Positions 49,035 to 56,682 of a DNA stretch of 64,000 bases are shown here, one piece after another; positions within the stretch are counted from its first letter, which is position 1; each line of letters starts with the position of its first letter. The translations under genes were made by a program, and so were the position numbers. Below the pieces are notes generated by a model. The model searched no databases, was not told the DNA's origin, and saw nothing but the letters and a program-made list of their open reading frames with translations. The DNA lies in the NCBI RefSeq assembly GCF_007680845.1, contig NZ_VEIY01000011.1:1-64000 (forward strand). The letters are read 5' to 3'. The stretch is from Curtobacterium pusillum (lineage in GTDB: Bacteria > Actinomycetota > Actinomycetes > Actinomycetales > Microbacteriaceae).

Positions 49035-50056
49035 GCACGTCGACGTCCGAGGACCGCGGGGCGCGAGGGCACCGCGCGGTCGTGACCGACGCCGGTGCGG
49101 CACTGCCCGTCGCGCCGCCCACCCCTGGTCCGGTCGCGATCCTGCCCGCCGGTGCCGGCACCGCGCTGCACGAGGACGCCGTCGCGTCGGCGGGCGGGAC
49201 CGTCGCCGCGCTCGGCCCGGACACCGCAGGGCTCGTGTGGCTCGACCCGCGGGACCCGGCCGGGCTCGCGGCGGCGCTCGACGACGCACCCGGTGTCGGC
49301 TGGGTGCAGCTGCCGTTCGCCGGCGTCGACGCCTTCGCCTCGCTCATCGCGTCCCACGGCGACCGCGTGCTCTTCACCTCCGCCAAGGGCGCGTACGCCG
49401 AACCCGTCGCCGAGCACGCGCTCGCGCTGACCCTCGGCACGCTGCGGGTGCTGCAGAAGCGCGCTCGTGCACGCTCCTGGGCGACCGAGCCCGAGGGCGT
49501 CTCGCTCTACGGCCGGAACGTGGTCGTGATCGGGGCCGGCGGGATCGCGCAAGAGTACATCCGCCTCCTGGCGCCGTTCGAGGTCTCCGTGACCGTGGTC
49601 CGGCGCTCGTCCGACCCGGTGCCCGGTGCCGACCGGACCGTGACCACCGACGCCCTCGACGAGGTCCTGCCCGACGCCGACGTGGTGATGATCGCCGCGG
49701 CGATGACGTCCGGCACGGCGAAGCTGTTCGGCCCGCACCAGTTCGCGATCATGCGGCCGTCCGCGCGGCTGGTGAACATCGCGCGCGGTGGGCTCGTCGA
49801 CACGGACGCCCTGGTCCAGGCGCTGCGGGACGGCTCGATCGCCGCAGCCGGGCTCGACGTCACCGACCCGGAGCCCCTGCCCGACGGGCACCCGCTCTGG
49901 GACGAGCCGGGTGCGATCATCACGCCGCACCAGGCGGACACGCCGGAGATGGTGGCGCCGTTGCTCGCCGAGCGGGTGCGCGCGAACACCGAGGCGTTCC
50001 TCGGTGGTGCCGGCGAGGGCTTCGTCGGGGTCGTGGACCCGGTCGCGGGGTACTGA
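49031..50056 (+). CDS. D-isomer-specific 2-hydroxyacid dehydrogenase family protein
   Basis: 341 aa. The NAD(P)-binding Rossmann domain has VVIGAGGIAQEYIRL near residue 165. Catalytic-type residues are Arg in VNIARGGLVDTDAL, Glu in DVTDPEPLPDGHPLW and His in ITPHQADT. The variable N-terminal 60 residues are Pro/Ala-rich. Substrate cannot be assigned. AGGAG lies about 7 nt before the ATG, which overlaps the upstream ATPase. Co-expression with a peptide-type importer suggests use of an imported 2-oxo/2-hydroxy acid derivative (inference). Confidence 0.88.
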   Translation: MSTSTSEDRGARGHRAVVTDAGAALPVAPPTPGPVAILPAGAGTALHEDAVASAGGTVAALGPDTAGLVWLDPRDPAGLAAALDDAPGVGWVQLPFAGVDAFASLIASHGDRVLFTSAKGAYAEPVAEHALALTLGTLRVLQKRARARSWATEPEGVSLYGRNVVVIGAGGIAQEYIRLLAPFEVSVTVVRRSSDPVPGADRTVTTDALDEVLPDADVVMIAAAMTSGTAKLFGPHQFAIMRPSARLVNIARGGLVDTDALVQALRDGSIAAAGLDVTDPEPLPDGHPLWDEPGAIITPHQADTPEMVAPLLAERVRANTEAFLGGAGEGFVGVVDPVAGY

Positions 50057-50109
50057 GGCGGCACGCCCGGGATGCACGTCCGATGCGCGAGGCGGCTCCG
50101 GGTTGCTGC

Positions 50110-50115
50110 TATGCT
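50110..50115 (+). promoter_or_regulatory. -10 element of tRNA-Asn
   Basis: TATGCT lies 46 bp upstream of the tRNA 5' end, giving a short 5' leader for RNase P. Confidence 0.45.
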
Positions 50116-50155
50116 GTTACCCGTTGTTCGCACGTCTTCCGCCAGCGGACAGTGA

Positions 50156-50228
50156 TCCTCGATAGCTCAATTGGCAGAGCAGCCGGCTGTTAACCGGCAG
50201 GTTGTTGGTTCGAGTCCAACTCGGGGAG
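50156..50228 (+). tRNA. tRNA-Asn (GUU anticodon)
   Basis: A 73-nt cloverleaf. The acceptor is TCCTCGA/TCGGGGA (one G-T pair), the D stem GCTC/GAGC, and the anticodon stem GCCGG/CCGGC with loop CTGTTAA. The T stem GTTGG/CCAAC has loop TTCGAGT, and the discriminator is G. The 3' CCA is not encoded. Confidence 0.95.
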
Positions 50229-50233
50229 CAGAC

Positions 50234-50261
50234 AGGCCCCCACCGTTCGCGGTGGGGGCCT
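50234..50261 (+). terminator. Terminator of tRNA-Asn
   Basis: AGGCCCCCACCG-TTCG-CGGTGGGGGCCT is a perfect 12-bp stem with a UUCG tetraloop, followed by T-rich TCGTGTTCT. Confidence 0.9.
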
Positions 50262-50330
50262 TCGTGTTCTCCTCGGGCGTGCCCGGGCTTCTCGTACGGC
50301 TCTGCCAGCTGATGCTTGGACGGAAGCTGT

Positions 50331-50336
50331 TAGCGT
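50331..50336 (+). promoter_or_regulatory. -10 element for leaderless lipoprotein gene
   Basis: TAGCGT lies 6 nt before GTG 50343; no ribosome-binding site. Confidence 0.55.
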
Positions 50337-50342
50337 TCACAG

Positions 50343-50831
50343 GTGATCACCGTGCGCCGAGCCCTCACCGTGGGCGTCCTCGTCGCCGCGGCGATCGGGC
50401 TCACCGGGTGTACGGCGGACGCGGACTCCGACCCCGAGGACTCCCTCGACGCCGGTTCGACGTCTGGTGTCTCGGCCTCCGGCACGTCGCCGGTCGTCTT
50501 CGCGTTCGTGTGCGCGACGGGGTCGGCCGGCCGGACCGAGACGTACACGACGTACTCGGCGGTGTGGGACGACGACCGGACCGACTGCAGCGCCGATCGC
50601 ATCACCGGCACGGAGATGTCGCCGCAGCAGCGCGCGGCCGTCGACGCGACCGACGGCGACGCCACGCTGGAGGAACTGGCCGCCACGTGCGCCGAGCGGG
50701 GGACCGGGCCGTGGGTCGGCGCCGTCGAGAGTGCCCGTGCGGCCCACGTCGCCGCCGGCCTCCTCGAGTACTGTCCCGGGCACCCGGAGACCGGCCACCT
50801 GCGGGACGCGGTCGCTGCCTGGCGGAGCTGA
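50343..50831 (+). CDS. Putative secreted lipoprotein, unknown function
   Basis: 162 aa. The signal peptide ALTVGVLVAAAIGLTGC has lipobox Cys near residue 23. A Ser/Asp/Gly-rich linker and a C-terminal domain with four further Cys follow (VCATG, DCSAD, ATCAE, YCPGH). This suggests two disulfides in an extracytoplasmic domain. The segment YTTYSAVWDDDRTDCSADRI is not recognised. Leaderless GTG start. A CCGCGCCTCCTGG repeat follows the stop (50833). Confidence 0.75.
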   Translation: MITVRRALTVGVLVAAAIGLTGCTADADSDPEDSLDAGSTSGVSASGTSPVVFAFVCATGSAGRTETYTTYSAVWDDDRTDCSADRITGTEMSPQQRAAVDATDGDATLEELAATCAERGTGPWVGAVESARAAHVAAGLLEYCPGHPETGHLRDAVAAWRS

Positions 50832-50866
50832 GCCGCGCCTCCTGGACCGGTGGGCGTGCGCCCGCG

Positions 50867-51442
50867 TCAGCCCTCGGGGTGGTCCCGTCCGGGCAGCCAC
50901 GACTTGCCGGGCACGCCCCAGCTGTTCTTGCGGACCGCCTTCGCGACCTGCTTGCCGAACGGGTGCACGAGGCGGTCGGCGTAGAGCCAGCCGTCGAGGT
51001 GGTCGTACTCGTGCTGGAAGATCCGGGCGAGCCAGCCGTGCGCTTCGACCTCGAACGGTTCGCCGTGCTCGTCGACCGCGCGGAGCAGGGTGCCCTCGGA
51101 GCGGCGGAGCGGGAAGCGCTCGCCCGGGACCGAGAGGCAGCCCTCGGACTCCTCGTCCTCGTCGAGCTCCTCCACCGACTCGGGGACCGGGGGAGTGGTC
51201 CACAGGACGGGGTTCACCGCGACGCCGCGGTGCAGGACCTCGTCGTCGTCGGTCCACGAGTACACGAAGAGCCGCTTGCCGACGCCGACCTGGGGTCCGG
51301 CCAGCCCGACCCCGGGAGCCAGGTCCATGGTCTCGAACATGTCGGCGACGAGGGAACGGAGGTCGTCATCGAACGCGGTGACCTCGGCTGCACGCTCGTG
51401 CAGGACGGGTTCGCCGGTGATGCGGATCGGGAGAACGGCCAT
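50867..51442 (-). CDS. def: Peptide deformylase
   Basis: 191 aa metal-dependent enzyme that removes the N-formyl group from new proteins. Motif 1 is GVGLAGPQVG near residue 44, motif 2 is EGCLSVPGE near 98 (metal Cys) and motif 3 is QHEYDHLDG near 142 (His-Glu-His). The Gly-Leu-Ala-Gly-Pro variant of motif 1 occurs in actinobacteria. ATG 51442 has TAACCT 6 nt upstream (plus 51449-51454). Divergent from the DMT gene with only 39 bp between starts. Confidence 0.95.
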   Translation of the reverse strand: MAVLPIRITGEPVLHERAAEVTAFDDDLRSLVADMFETMDLAPGVGLAGPQVGVGKRLFVYSWTDDDEVLHRGVAVNPVLWTTPPVPESVEELDEDEESEGCLSVPGERFPLRRSEGTLLRAVDEHGEPFEVEAHGWLARIFQHEYDHLDGWLYADRLVHPFGKQVAKAVRKNSWGVPGKSWLPGRDHPEG

Positions 51443-51448
51443 TCACCC

Positions 51449-51475
51449 AGGTTATCCGGCGGGGACCGGTACCCT
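51449..51475. promoter_or_regulatory. Divergent leaderless promoters of def and the DMT gene
   Basis: TAACCT on the minus strand (51449-51454) and TACCCT on the plus strand (51470-51475) each lie 6 nt from their start codons. The two -35 regions must overlap the opposite promoter or gene, so initiation at one should hinder the other. Confidence 0.6.
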
Positions 51476-51481
51476 CGACGC

Positions 51482-52396
51482 GTGACGTCGGACCTCCAGA
51501 TCCCGGACGCCGTGAGCAACCTCACGCCGTTCCAGGCGCTCATGATCCCCGTCGCGCTGGTCGGCGCGGTCTTCCTGTCCCTCGGCGCGCAGTTCCAGAG
51601 CCGGGGGGTCCAGCGGGTCGAAGCCCGGTTGGGTCGGCAGTCGAAGGGGCTCAGCGTCCGGCACGTCGTCGGGCTGGTCTCGAGCGGCTACTGGGTGCTC
51701 GGCACGCTCATGCTCGGCATCGCGGTGGTCCTCCAACTCATCAGCATCACGTTCGCACCGCTCATCGTCGTGCAGCCCCTCGGTGCGGTCGCGCTCGTCA
51801 TCACCACGTGGTTCTCGTCACGGTCGAGCGGCGTCCCCCTCGGCAGGCGGGCCCGCCGTGCGGTGTGGACGTGCATCATCGGTGTCGCGATCTTCGTCGG
51901 GATCGCGGCCTTCGTCGGGCACGAGAGCGCCATCACCCGGCAGCAGCTCGTGACGGTGCTGGTGATCCTCGCGGTCGTGCTCGTGCTGGTGCTGGTGTCC
52001 TTCCGCCTGGTCGCGAAGCACAAGAGCGCGCTCTACTACATCGTCGGTGCCGGCGTCCTCTACGGGTTCGTGGCGACGCTGGCGAAGGTCACCCTGAACC
52101 GGTTCGTGAACCACACGTTCGACTGGCTCACCGTGCTGGCGATCATCGGCGTGGTCGTCGCGGCGTCGCTCGGCGGGTACTTCGTGCAGAACGCCTACTC
52201 GAGCGGTTCGGCTGACCTGGTGATCGCGGGGCTCACGGTGATCGACCCGATCGTGGCGGTCGGCATCGGCGTGGTCGTGCTCGACGAGGCGTCCGGGGCG
52301 CCCTGGATCGCCGTCGCCGGGTTCGTCGTGGCAGCGGCGATCGCGATCACCGGGGTGTTCATGCTCGCGAAGTACCACCCGCAGTCCCGGGCCTGA
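51482..52396 (+). CDS. DMT-superfamily (EamA/NIPA-like) membrane transporter
   Basis: 304 aa with about nine hydrophobic helices (residues 18-38, 66-88, 92-110, 128-148, 158-178, 188-208, 218-238, 244-268, 278-300). The pattern of two half-repeats of helices is that of drug/metabolite transporters. Segments such as APLIVVQPLGAVALVITTW and ADLVIAGLTVIDPIVAVGIG resemble NIPA/DMT proteins. Substrate unknown. GTG start by leaderless promoter. Confidence 0.8.
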   Translation: MTSDLQIPDAVSNLTPFQALMIPVALVGAVFLSLGAQFQSRGVQRVEARLGRQSKGLSVRHVVGLVSSGYWVLGTLMLGIAVVLQLISITFAPLIVVQPLGAVALVITTWFSSRSSGVPLGRRARRAVWTCIIGVAIFVGIAAFVGHESAITRQQLVTVLVILAVVLVLVLVSFRLVAKHKSALYYIVGAGVLYGFVATLAKVTLNRFVNHTFDWLTVLAIIGVVVAASLGGYFVQNAYSSGSADLVIAGLTVIDPIVAVGIGVVVLDEASGAPWIAVAGFVVAAAIAITGVFMLAKYHPQSRA

Positions 52397-52523
52397 GCGT
52401 CGGGCCGCGCCGCGTCGTACCTGGGTGTGACGGGGTCCGCCGCGAGGCGGACGTGCCCTGCGGATGCGGTGCGGTACCGTCGAGGGACGACCAGCAATCG
52501 CCCACGAGAGGACGACGCCAGCC

Positions 52524-53741
52524 GTGTCAGACGACGCCACCACCGCCAGCGCAACTGCCGAGCCGACGGGTGCGACGGCCGGACACCGACCGCTGCGTGT
52601 CCTGATCGCCGCGGACACCTTCGCCCCCGACGTCAACGGGGCCGCGACCTTCGCCGAGCAGCTCGCCGTCGGGCTCACCGAGCGCGGGCACGAGGTCCAC
52701 GTCGTCGCCCCCGCCTTCGGCCGCCAGTACGGCACCTTCGACGAAGAGCTGCACGGCGTCACGCTCGTCGTTCACCGGCTGAAGTCGTACAAGTGGCCGC
52801 TGCACCCGTGGCTGCGGTTCGTGTGGCCGTGGAGCGTCCGGAAGTGGACGGCGCCCATCCTCGACGCCGTGCAGCCCGACGTCGTGCACATCCAGTCCCA
52901 CGTGATCATCGGCCGCGGGATCGTGCACGAGGCGAAGGAGCGCGGCATCCGGGTCGTGGCGACGAACCACTTCATGCCGGAGAACCTCCTCGAGTACACG
53001 CCCTTCGGCAAGTGGACGCTGCCGATCGCCCTGAAGATCGCGTGGCGGGACGCGGCGAAGACCTACCGACTCGCCGACACGATCACGACGCCGACGAACC
53101 TCGCGGCGGACTACCTCCGTCGCGCGATCGCCGGCCAGCGGGTCCTGGCGATCTCGTGCGGGATCGACGCCTCGCGATACGTCGCGCGACCGGGTCGTCC
53201 CGCGGGCAACGACATCGTCTTCGTCGGCCGGGTCGCCCCGGAGAAGAACCTCGACGTGCTCGTCGCTGCGCTGGGGGAGCTGCCGCCCGAGCTGCACGCG
53301 ACGCTGACGATCGTCGGCGACGGCGAGATGATCCCGAAGCTCAAGGCACAGGCGGCGGAGCTCGGCCTGCAGGACCGCGTCCGCTTCCTCGGGTTCGTGT
53401 CGGACGAGGTCAAGCAGGAGGCGCTCACGAACGCCACGGTGTTCGCGATGCCCTCCACCGCCGAGCTGCAGAGCATCTCGTCGCTCGAGGGGATGGCGTC
53501 GGGCCTGCCCGTCGTCGCGGCCGACTCGATGGCCCTCCCGCACCTCATCGACGGCAACGGGTACCTGTTCACCCCGGGTGACGCATCGGACCTCGCGGCG
53601 AAGCTCGCGGCGGTGCTGACCGCCTCCGACGACGACTACGTGGCCATGCGGGAACGCAGCCTCACGATGATCGAGGCACACGACATCAACCGCACGCTCT
53701 CGACGTTCGAGGCGCTGTATCGTGGGGAGCCGGTGGCCTGA
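52524..53741 (+). CDS. Glycosyltransferase family 4 (GT-B fold)
   Basis: 405 aa. The N-terminal acceptor domain is VLIAADTFAPDVNGAATFAEQLAVGL. The hinge and donor-domain start is FVGRVAPEKNLDVLV, followed by GDGEMIPKLKAQAAELGLQDRV and the E-x7-E-type STAELQSISSLEGMASGLPVVA near residue 310. Closest class is the PimB/phospholipid or cell-wall mannosyl-/glucosyltransferase type; the exact sugar is not clear. GTG 52524 follows a weak GAGAGG, with a TACCGT -10 at 52476-52481. The tRNA-CAU gene begins 13 bp after the stop. Confidence 0.88.
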   Translation: MSDDATTASATAEPTGATAGHRPLRVLIAADTFAPDVNGAATFAEQLAVGLTERGHEVHVVAPAFGRQYGTFDEELHGVTLVVHRLKSYKWPLHPWLRFVWPWSVRKWTAPILDAVQPDVVHIQSHVIIGRGIVHEAKERGIRVVATNHFMPENLLEYTPFGKWTLPIALKIAWRDAAKTYRLADTITTPTNLAADYLRRAIAGQRVLAISCGIDASRYVARPGRPAGNDIVFVGRVAPEKNLDVLVAALGELPPELHATLTIVGDGEMIPKLKAQAAELGLQDRVRFLGFVSDEVKQEALTNATVFAMPSTAELQSISSLEGMASGLPVVAADSMALPHLIDGNGYLFTPGDASDLAAKLAAVLTASDDDYVAMRERSLTMIEAHDINRTLSTFEALYRGEPVA

Positions 53742-53754
53742 CGGGCCCCGGCGA

Positions 53755-53829
53755 GGGGCGGTAGCCAAGCTGGTCAAGGCAGTCGGCTCATAACCGAACG
53801 ATCCGCGGGTTCGAGTCCCGCCCGCCCCA
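53755..53829 (+). tRNA. tRNA-Met (CAU anticodon; Ile2 not excluded)
   Basis: A 75-nt cloverleaf. The acceptor is GGGGCGG/CCGCCCC, the D stem GCC/GGC, and the anticodon stem GTCGG/CCGAA with loop CTCATAA (one G-A at the base). The T stem is GCGGG/CCCGC with loop TTCGAGT, and the discriminator is A. CCA is not encoded. The acceptor has a normal first pair, so it is not the initiator. Elongator Met and lysidine-modified Ile2 share the CAU anticodon. The next gene starts 1 nt after its 3' end. Confidence 0.92.
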
Positions 53830-53830
53830 C

Positions 53831-54961
53831 GTGCACCTGCCGAAGAAGCGCGACAGCCAGCTGGACGACCACAGCCCCACCCCGAACGTGACGTTCGAGG
53901 TGACCAGGGGCGGCACCGGCGTGCGCGTCAACGCCTTCAGGATCGGGTTCATGGGCGCGATCGGCGTGCTCGTCGCCCTCGTCGCCGGGTCGATCGTGCA
54001 CCAGCTGTCCACGGTCCTCGTCTACATCGGCGTGGCCCTGTTCCTGGCGCTCGGCATCGACCCGCTCGTGTCCTTCCTCGAGCGGTTCGTCCCGCGGTGG
54101 GTCGCGATCACCGTCGTCGTGGTGGGTGTGCTCACAGCGTTCGCCGGGGTCGTCTTCGCGGTGGTCCCGATCCTCGTGCAGCAGGCGACCAACCTCATCC
54201 AGAACTTCCCGGACGTCGTCCAGGACATCTCGCAGCAGGACTGGGTGCAGGACCTCTCGAAGCAGTTCTCGGGGTCGTTCGACATCGACCACGCGCTGCA
54301 GTCGCTGCAGTCCTTCGTCGAGAACCCGGGCAACCTCCTGAGCCTCGGCGGCGGGATCCTGGCGGTCGGCAGCGGGATCCTGTCCGGACTGACCGGCGCC
54401 GTGATCGTCATCATCCTGATGCTCTACTTCCTCGCGTCGATGCGCGGCATGAAGTCGATGACCTACCGCTTCGTCCCGGCCTCACGCCGGCAGAACTTCA
54501 TCGACGTGAGTGAGCAGATCACCCAGGCGGTCGGCCGCTACGTCGTCGGGCAGATCTCGCAGGCGCTCATCAACGGCATCCTCAGCCTGGTGTTCCTGCT
54601 CATCATCGGGGCGCCGCTGCCGGTACTGCTGGCGTCGTTCGCGTTCCTCGGGTCGCTCATCCCGCTCGTCGGCACGCTCGCGGCCGCGATCGTCATCTCG
54701 CTGCTCTGCCTGTTCGCGTCGCCCGCGACCGCGTTGGCCGCCGCGATCTACTACCTCGTGTACATGCAGGTCGAGGCGTACGTCATCTCACCGCGGATCA
54801 TGTCCCGCGCGGTCCAGGTGCCCGGCGCGCTCGTGGTCATCGCTGCGGTCGCCGGCGGCACGATCGGTGGGGTGCTCGGTGCCCTCGTCGCCCTGCCCGT
54901 GGCAGCGTCGGTGATCATCATCGTGCAGAAGGTCATCTACCCGCGGCAGGAACAGGCGTGA
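53831..54961 (+). CDS. AI-2E family transporter (YdiK/PerM-like permease)
   Basis: 376 aa. A hydrophilic start (HLPKKRDSQLDDHSPTPN) is followed by eight helices, among them FMGAIGVLVALVAGSIVHQL, ALFLALGIDPLVSFLERFVPRW, VVVVGVLTAFAGVVFAVVPI and, in the second half, GQISQALINGILSLVFLLI and FAFLGSLIPLVGTLAAAIV. The family includes TqsA-like exporters; substrate unknown. The GTG 53831 start is 1 nt after the tRNA discriminator base, so 3' processing of the tRNA would create a nearly leaderless mRNA. Later GTG starts (53888, 53900) are possible. GTGA overlap with the next gene. Confidence 0.82.
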   Translation: MHLPKKRDSQLDDHSPTPNVTFEVTRGGTGVRVNAFRIGFMGAIGVLVALVAGSIVHQLSTVLVYIGVALFLALGIDPLVSFLERFVPRWVAITVVVVGVLTAFAGVVFAVVPILVQQATNLIQNFPDVVQDISQQDWVQDLSKQFSGSFDIDHALQSLQSFVENPGNLLSLGGGILAVGSGILSGLTGAVIVIILMLYFLASMRGMKSMTYRFVPASRRQNFIDVSEQITQAVGRYVVGQISQALINGILSLVFLLIIGAPLPVLLASFAFLGSLIPLVGTLAAAIVISLLCLFASPATALAAAIYYLVYMQVEAYVISPRIMSRAVQVPGALVVIAAVAGGTIGGVLGALVALPVAASVIIIVQKVIYPRQEQA

Positions 54962-55776
54962 GCGGCTTCGCGGACCACGTCGCCGAGCGGGAGCGCTGGG
55001 CACGCGGCCCCCGTGGGCCGCTCGCGCTCGTGAACGCGCAGCACGTCGACCACCCGCAGCCCGTCTGGCCGGTCCCCGGACAGTGGGCTCCGGCTCCCGG
55101 CGGTCTGTCGGTCACCGCGTCGACCGACGACGGCGTGGTCGTCGACGGCGTCACGATCGACGGCACCGTGCTGGTCGCGGGCGACGGAGCCGTCGTCCCG
55201 TCCACGGTCGCGTTCCCGGACGGCTTCGCGGGGACGGTCTCGGCCGGCATGCTCCGCGTGTGGGACCCGTCCGCCGAGCCGATCGCCCGGTTCGCCCGCA
55301 TCGCGCGGTTCGACCGCACGGACGCCTGGGTCACGTCCGGCAGGTACACACCGGTCGACGGCCTGGAGGCGCGGGGCAGCGTCCTCGACGCCGCCGGCGA
55401 TCCGCTCGAGGTCGCCGGCCACGTCGACACGACCGTCGGCAGCGCGGCCTCCGGTGGCGTGGACGTGCGGTTGGTGGCGGTGCGTTCCGCCCCGTTCCGC
55501 GGCGCTGCGCGCCTGCAGCTCATCGTGCAGGACGCCACGAGCGCGTTGCCCGAGGACGACCCGGGCAGCACGTACTCGATGGGGCGCTTCCTCTACCTCG
55601 ACGACCCCGGCACCGCAGCCGACGTCGAGCTCGACTGGAACCTGCTCGTCCTGCCGCCCTGCGCGTTCTCGTACCAGTTCGCGTGCCCCATCCCGCCCGA
55701 GCAGAACCGCATCCCGGTGCCGATCACGGCGGGGGAGCGGCACCCGGTCGACGCCTCGGGACACGTGTTCCACTGA
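54958..55776 (+). CDS. DUF1684 domain protein
   Basis: 272 aa soluble protein. The C-terminal block RFLYLDDPGTAADVELDWNL then PPCAFSYQFACPIPPEQNR then PVPITAGER is the DUF1684 signature (Cys-Pro-Pro-Glu-Asn pattern). The function of the family is unknown. It starts in a 4-nt overlap with the AI-2E gene. A CCTGGAGGCGCGG repeat lies within the coding region at 55362-55374. Confidence 0.82.
   Translation: MSGFADHVAERERWARGPRGPLALVNAQHVDHPQPVWPVPGQWAPAPGGLSVTASTDDGVVVDGVTIDGTVLVAGDGAVVPSTVAFPDGFAGTVSAGMLRVWDPSAEPIARFARIARFDRTDAWVTSGRYTPVDGLEARGSVLDAAGDPLEVAGHVDTTVGSAASGGVDVRLVAVRSAPFRGAARLQLIVQDATSALPEDDPGSTYSMGRFLYLDDPGTAADVELDWNLLVLPPCAFSYQFACPIPPEQNRIPVPITAGERHPVDASGHVFH
55362..55374 (+). repeat. 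CCTGGAGGCGCGG, one of the dispersed 13-mer copies
   Basis: An exact copy of CCWGGAGGCGCGG inside the DUF1684 gene. Other exact copies in either orientation start at 1534, 3559, 17542, 25436, 31637, 41103, 48003 and 50833. Near copies are at 19250, 33944, 36457, 44965, 46271 and 47971. Confidence 0.85.
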
Positions 55777-55803
55777 CCGTCTGGCGTTCCCAGCGCCCAG
55801 GCT

Positions 55804-55913
55804 GCATAATGGGCGTGTCCTTCGGGACATCACAATCGGATATCGATGGTTCCGAACGAACCTCCGTGGTTCCAGGTCGATGGGGAAGTCGCACCTGACG
55901 AATCGGAGGAATC
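55804..55913 (+). promoter_or_regulatory. Promoter and long 5' leader of the DUF3145 gene
   Basis: The extended -10 TGCATAAT (CATAAT at 55804-55809) gives a leader of about 100 nt, unlike the leaderless genes around it. The leader can form TGTCC-TTCG-GGACA and GAACC-N5-GGTTC hairpins before GGAGGA and the GTG at 55914. Confidence 0.5.
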
Positions 55914-56414
55914 GTGGACGGAACGACCACCGGGGTGCTCTACGTGCACTCCTCACCACGCGCGCTCTGCCCACACGTCGAATGGGCAGCAGGTCGCGCC
56001 ATGAGCCGTGCCGTGAACTTCTCGTGGCTCGACCAGCCGGCGCAGGACGGTGCCCGGCGCACCGAGTTCACCTGGACCGGCGCGGTCGGCACGGGTGCGG
56101 CGATCGCCTCCGCCCTGCGCGGGTGGGAGCACCTCCGGTACGAGGTCACCGAGGAACCGACCTCGATGTCCGACGGCGGGCGGTGGATGCACACGCCGGA
56201 CCTGGGTGTGTTCTACGCCCAGACGGACGTCACCGGGAACATGGTCGTGCCCGAGGACCGCGTCCGCTACGCGATGGAGGTCGCCGGCAGCAACGCCCTC
56301 GAACTCCACCGGGAGCTCCGGCTGGCGCTCGGTCAGGCGTGGGACGACGAACTCGAGCCGTTCCGGCACGCCGCCGAGGGCAACCCCGTCGTCTGGCTGC
56401 ACCGAGTCGGCTGA
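55914..56414 (+). CDS. DUF3145 family protein
   Basis: 166 aa. GVLYVHSSPRALCPHVEWA, WLDQPAQDGARRTEFTWTG and ASALRGWEHLRYEVTEEPT match the actinobacteria-specific DUF3145 family; function unknown. The GTG start is supported by GGAGGA 5 nt upstream. The 268-bp gap to fabF holds only repeats and a terminator. Confidence 0.88.
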   Translation: MDGTTTGVLYVHSSPRALCPHVEWAAGRAMSRAVNFSWLDQPAQDGARRTEFTWTGAVGTGAAIASALRGWEHLRYEVTEEPTSMSDGGRWMHTPDLGVFYAQTDVTGNMVVPEDRVRYAMEVAGSNALELHRELRLALGQAWDDELEPFRHAAEGNPVVWLHRVG

Positions 56415-56430
56415 CCGCGCTCGCGCGCAG

Positions 56431-56612
56431 CTCGCGGCTCGCGGCTCGCGGCCCGCGGCCCTCGGCTCGCGAAAGCGACACTCTGCCGCGAACTGTCGGC
56501 GGCAATCTGTCGCTCTCGCGGCACGAACGTGTGCGATCGCCGGGATCTGTCGCTTTGGCGGAGGAGACGGGCGCGGGCACGGACACGGGCACGGGCGCGG
56601 AGACGGGCACGC
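56431..56612. repeat. Heptamer and hexamer repeats with an AAAGCGACA dyad
   Basis: CTCGCGG heptamers occur at 56431-56469. AAAGCGACA (56472-56480) is the inverse of TGTCGCTTT (56548-56556), with an inner CTGTCGCT copy. ACGGGC-type hexamers occur at about 56570-56612. No coding sequence is supported. Confidence 0.7.
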
Positions 56613-56639
56613 GACGTGACCGGCCCCGGGACGACGGAA

Positions 56640-56665
56640 GCCCGCCCTGCGGACGCAGGACGGGC
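56640..56665 (-). terminator. Terminator of the fab operon
   Basis: On the minus strand GCCCGTCCTGC/GCAGGGCGGGC pairs over 11 bp with one U-G wobble and a 4-nt loop, followed by TTCCGTCGT. It lies 18 bp after the fabF stop. Confidence 0.75.
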
Positions 56666-56682
56666 CTCCAGGCCGAGCGGGG

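Noticed and set aside
53742-53900. Phage or island attachment site at the tRNA genes
   Set aside because: No integrase, no direct repeat of the tRNA 3' end, and no change in composition on either side of either tRNA.
56415-56682. Short plus-strand frames after DUF3145
   Set aside because: They translate simple repeats (Arg/Ala/Gly runs) and end within the fab terminator.
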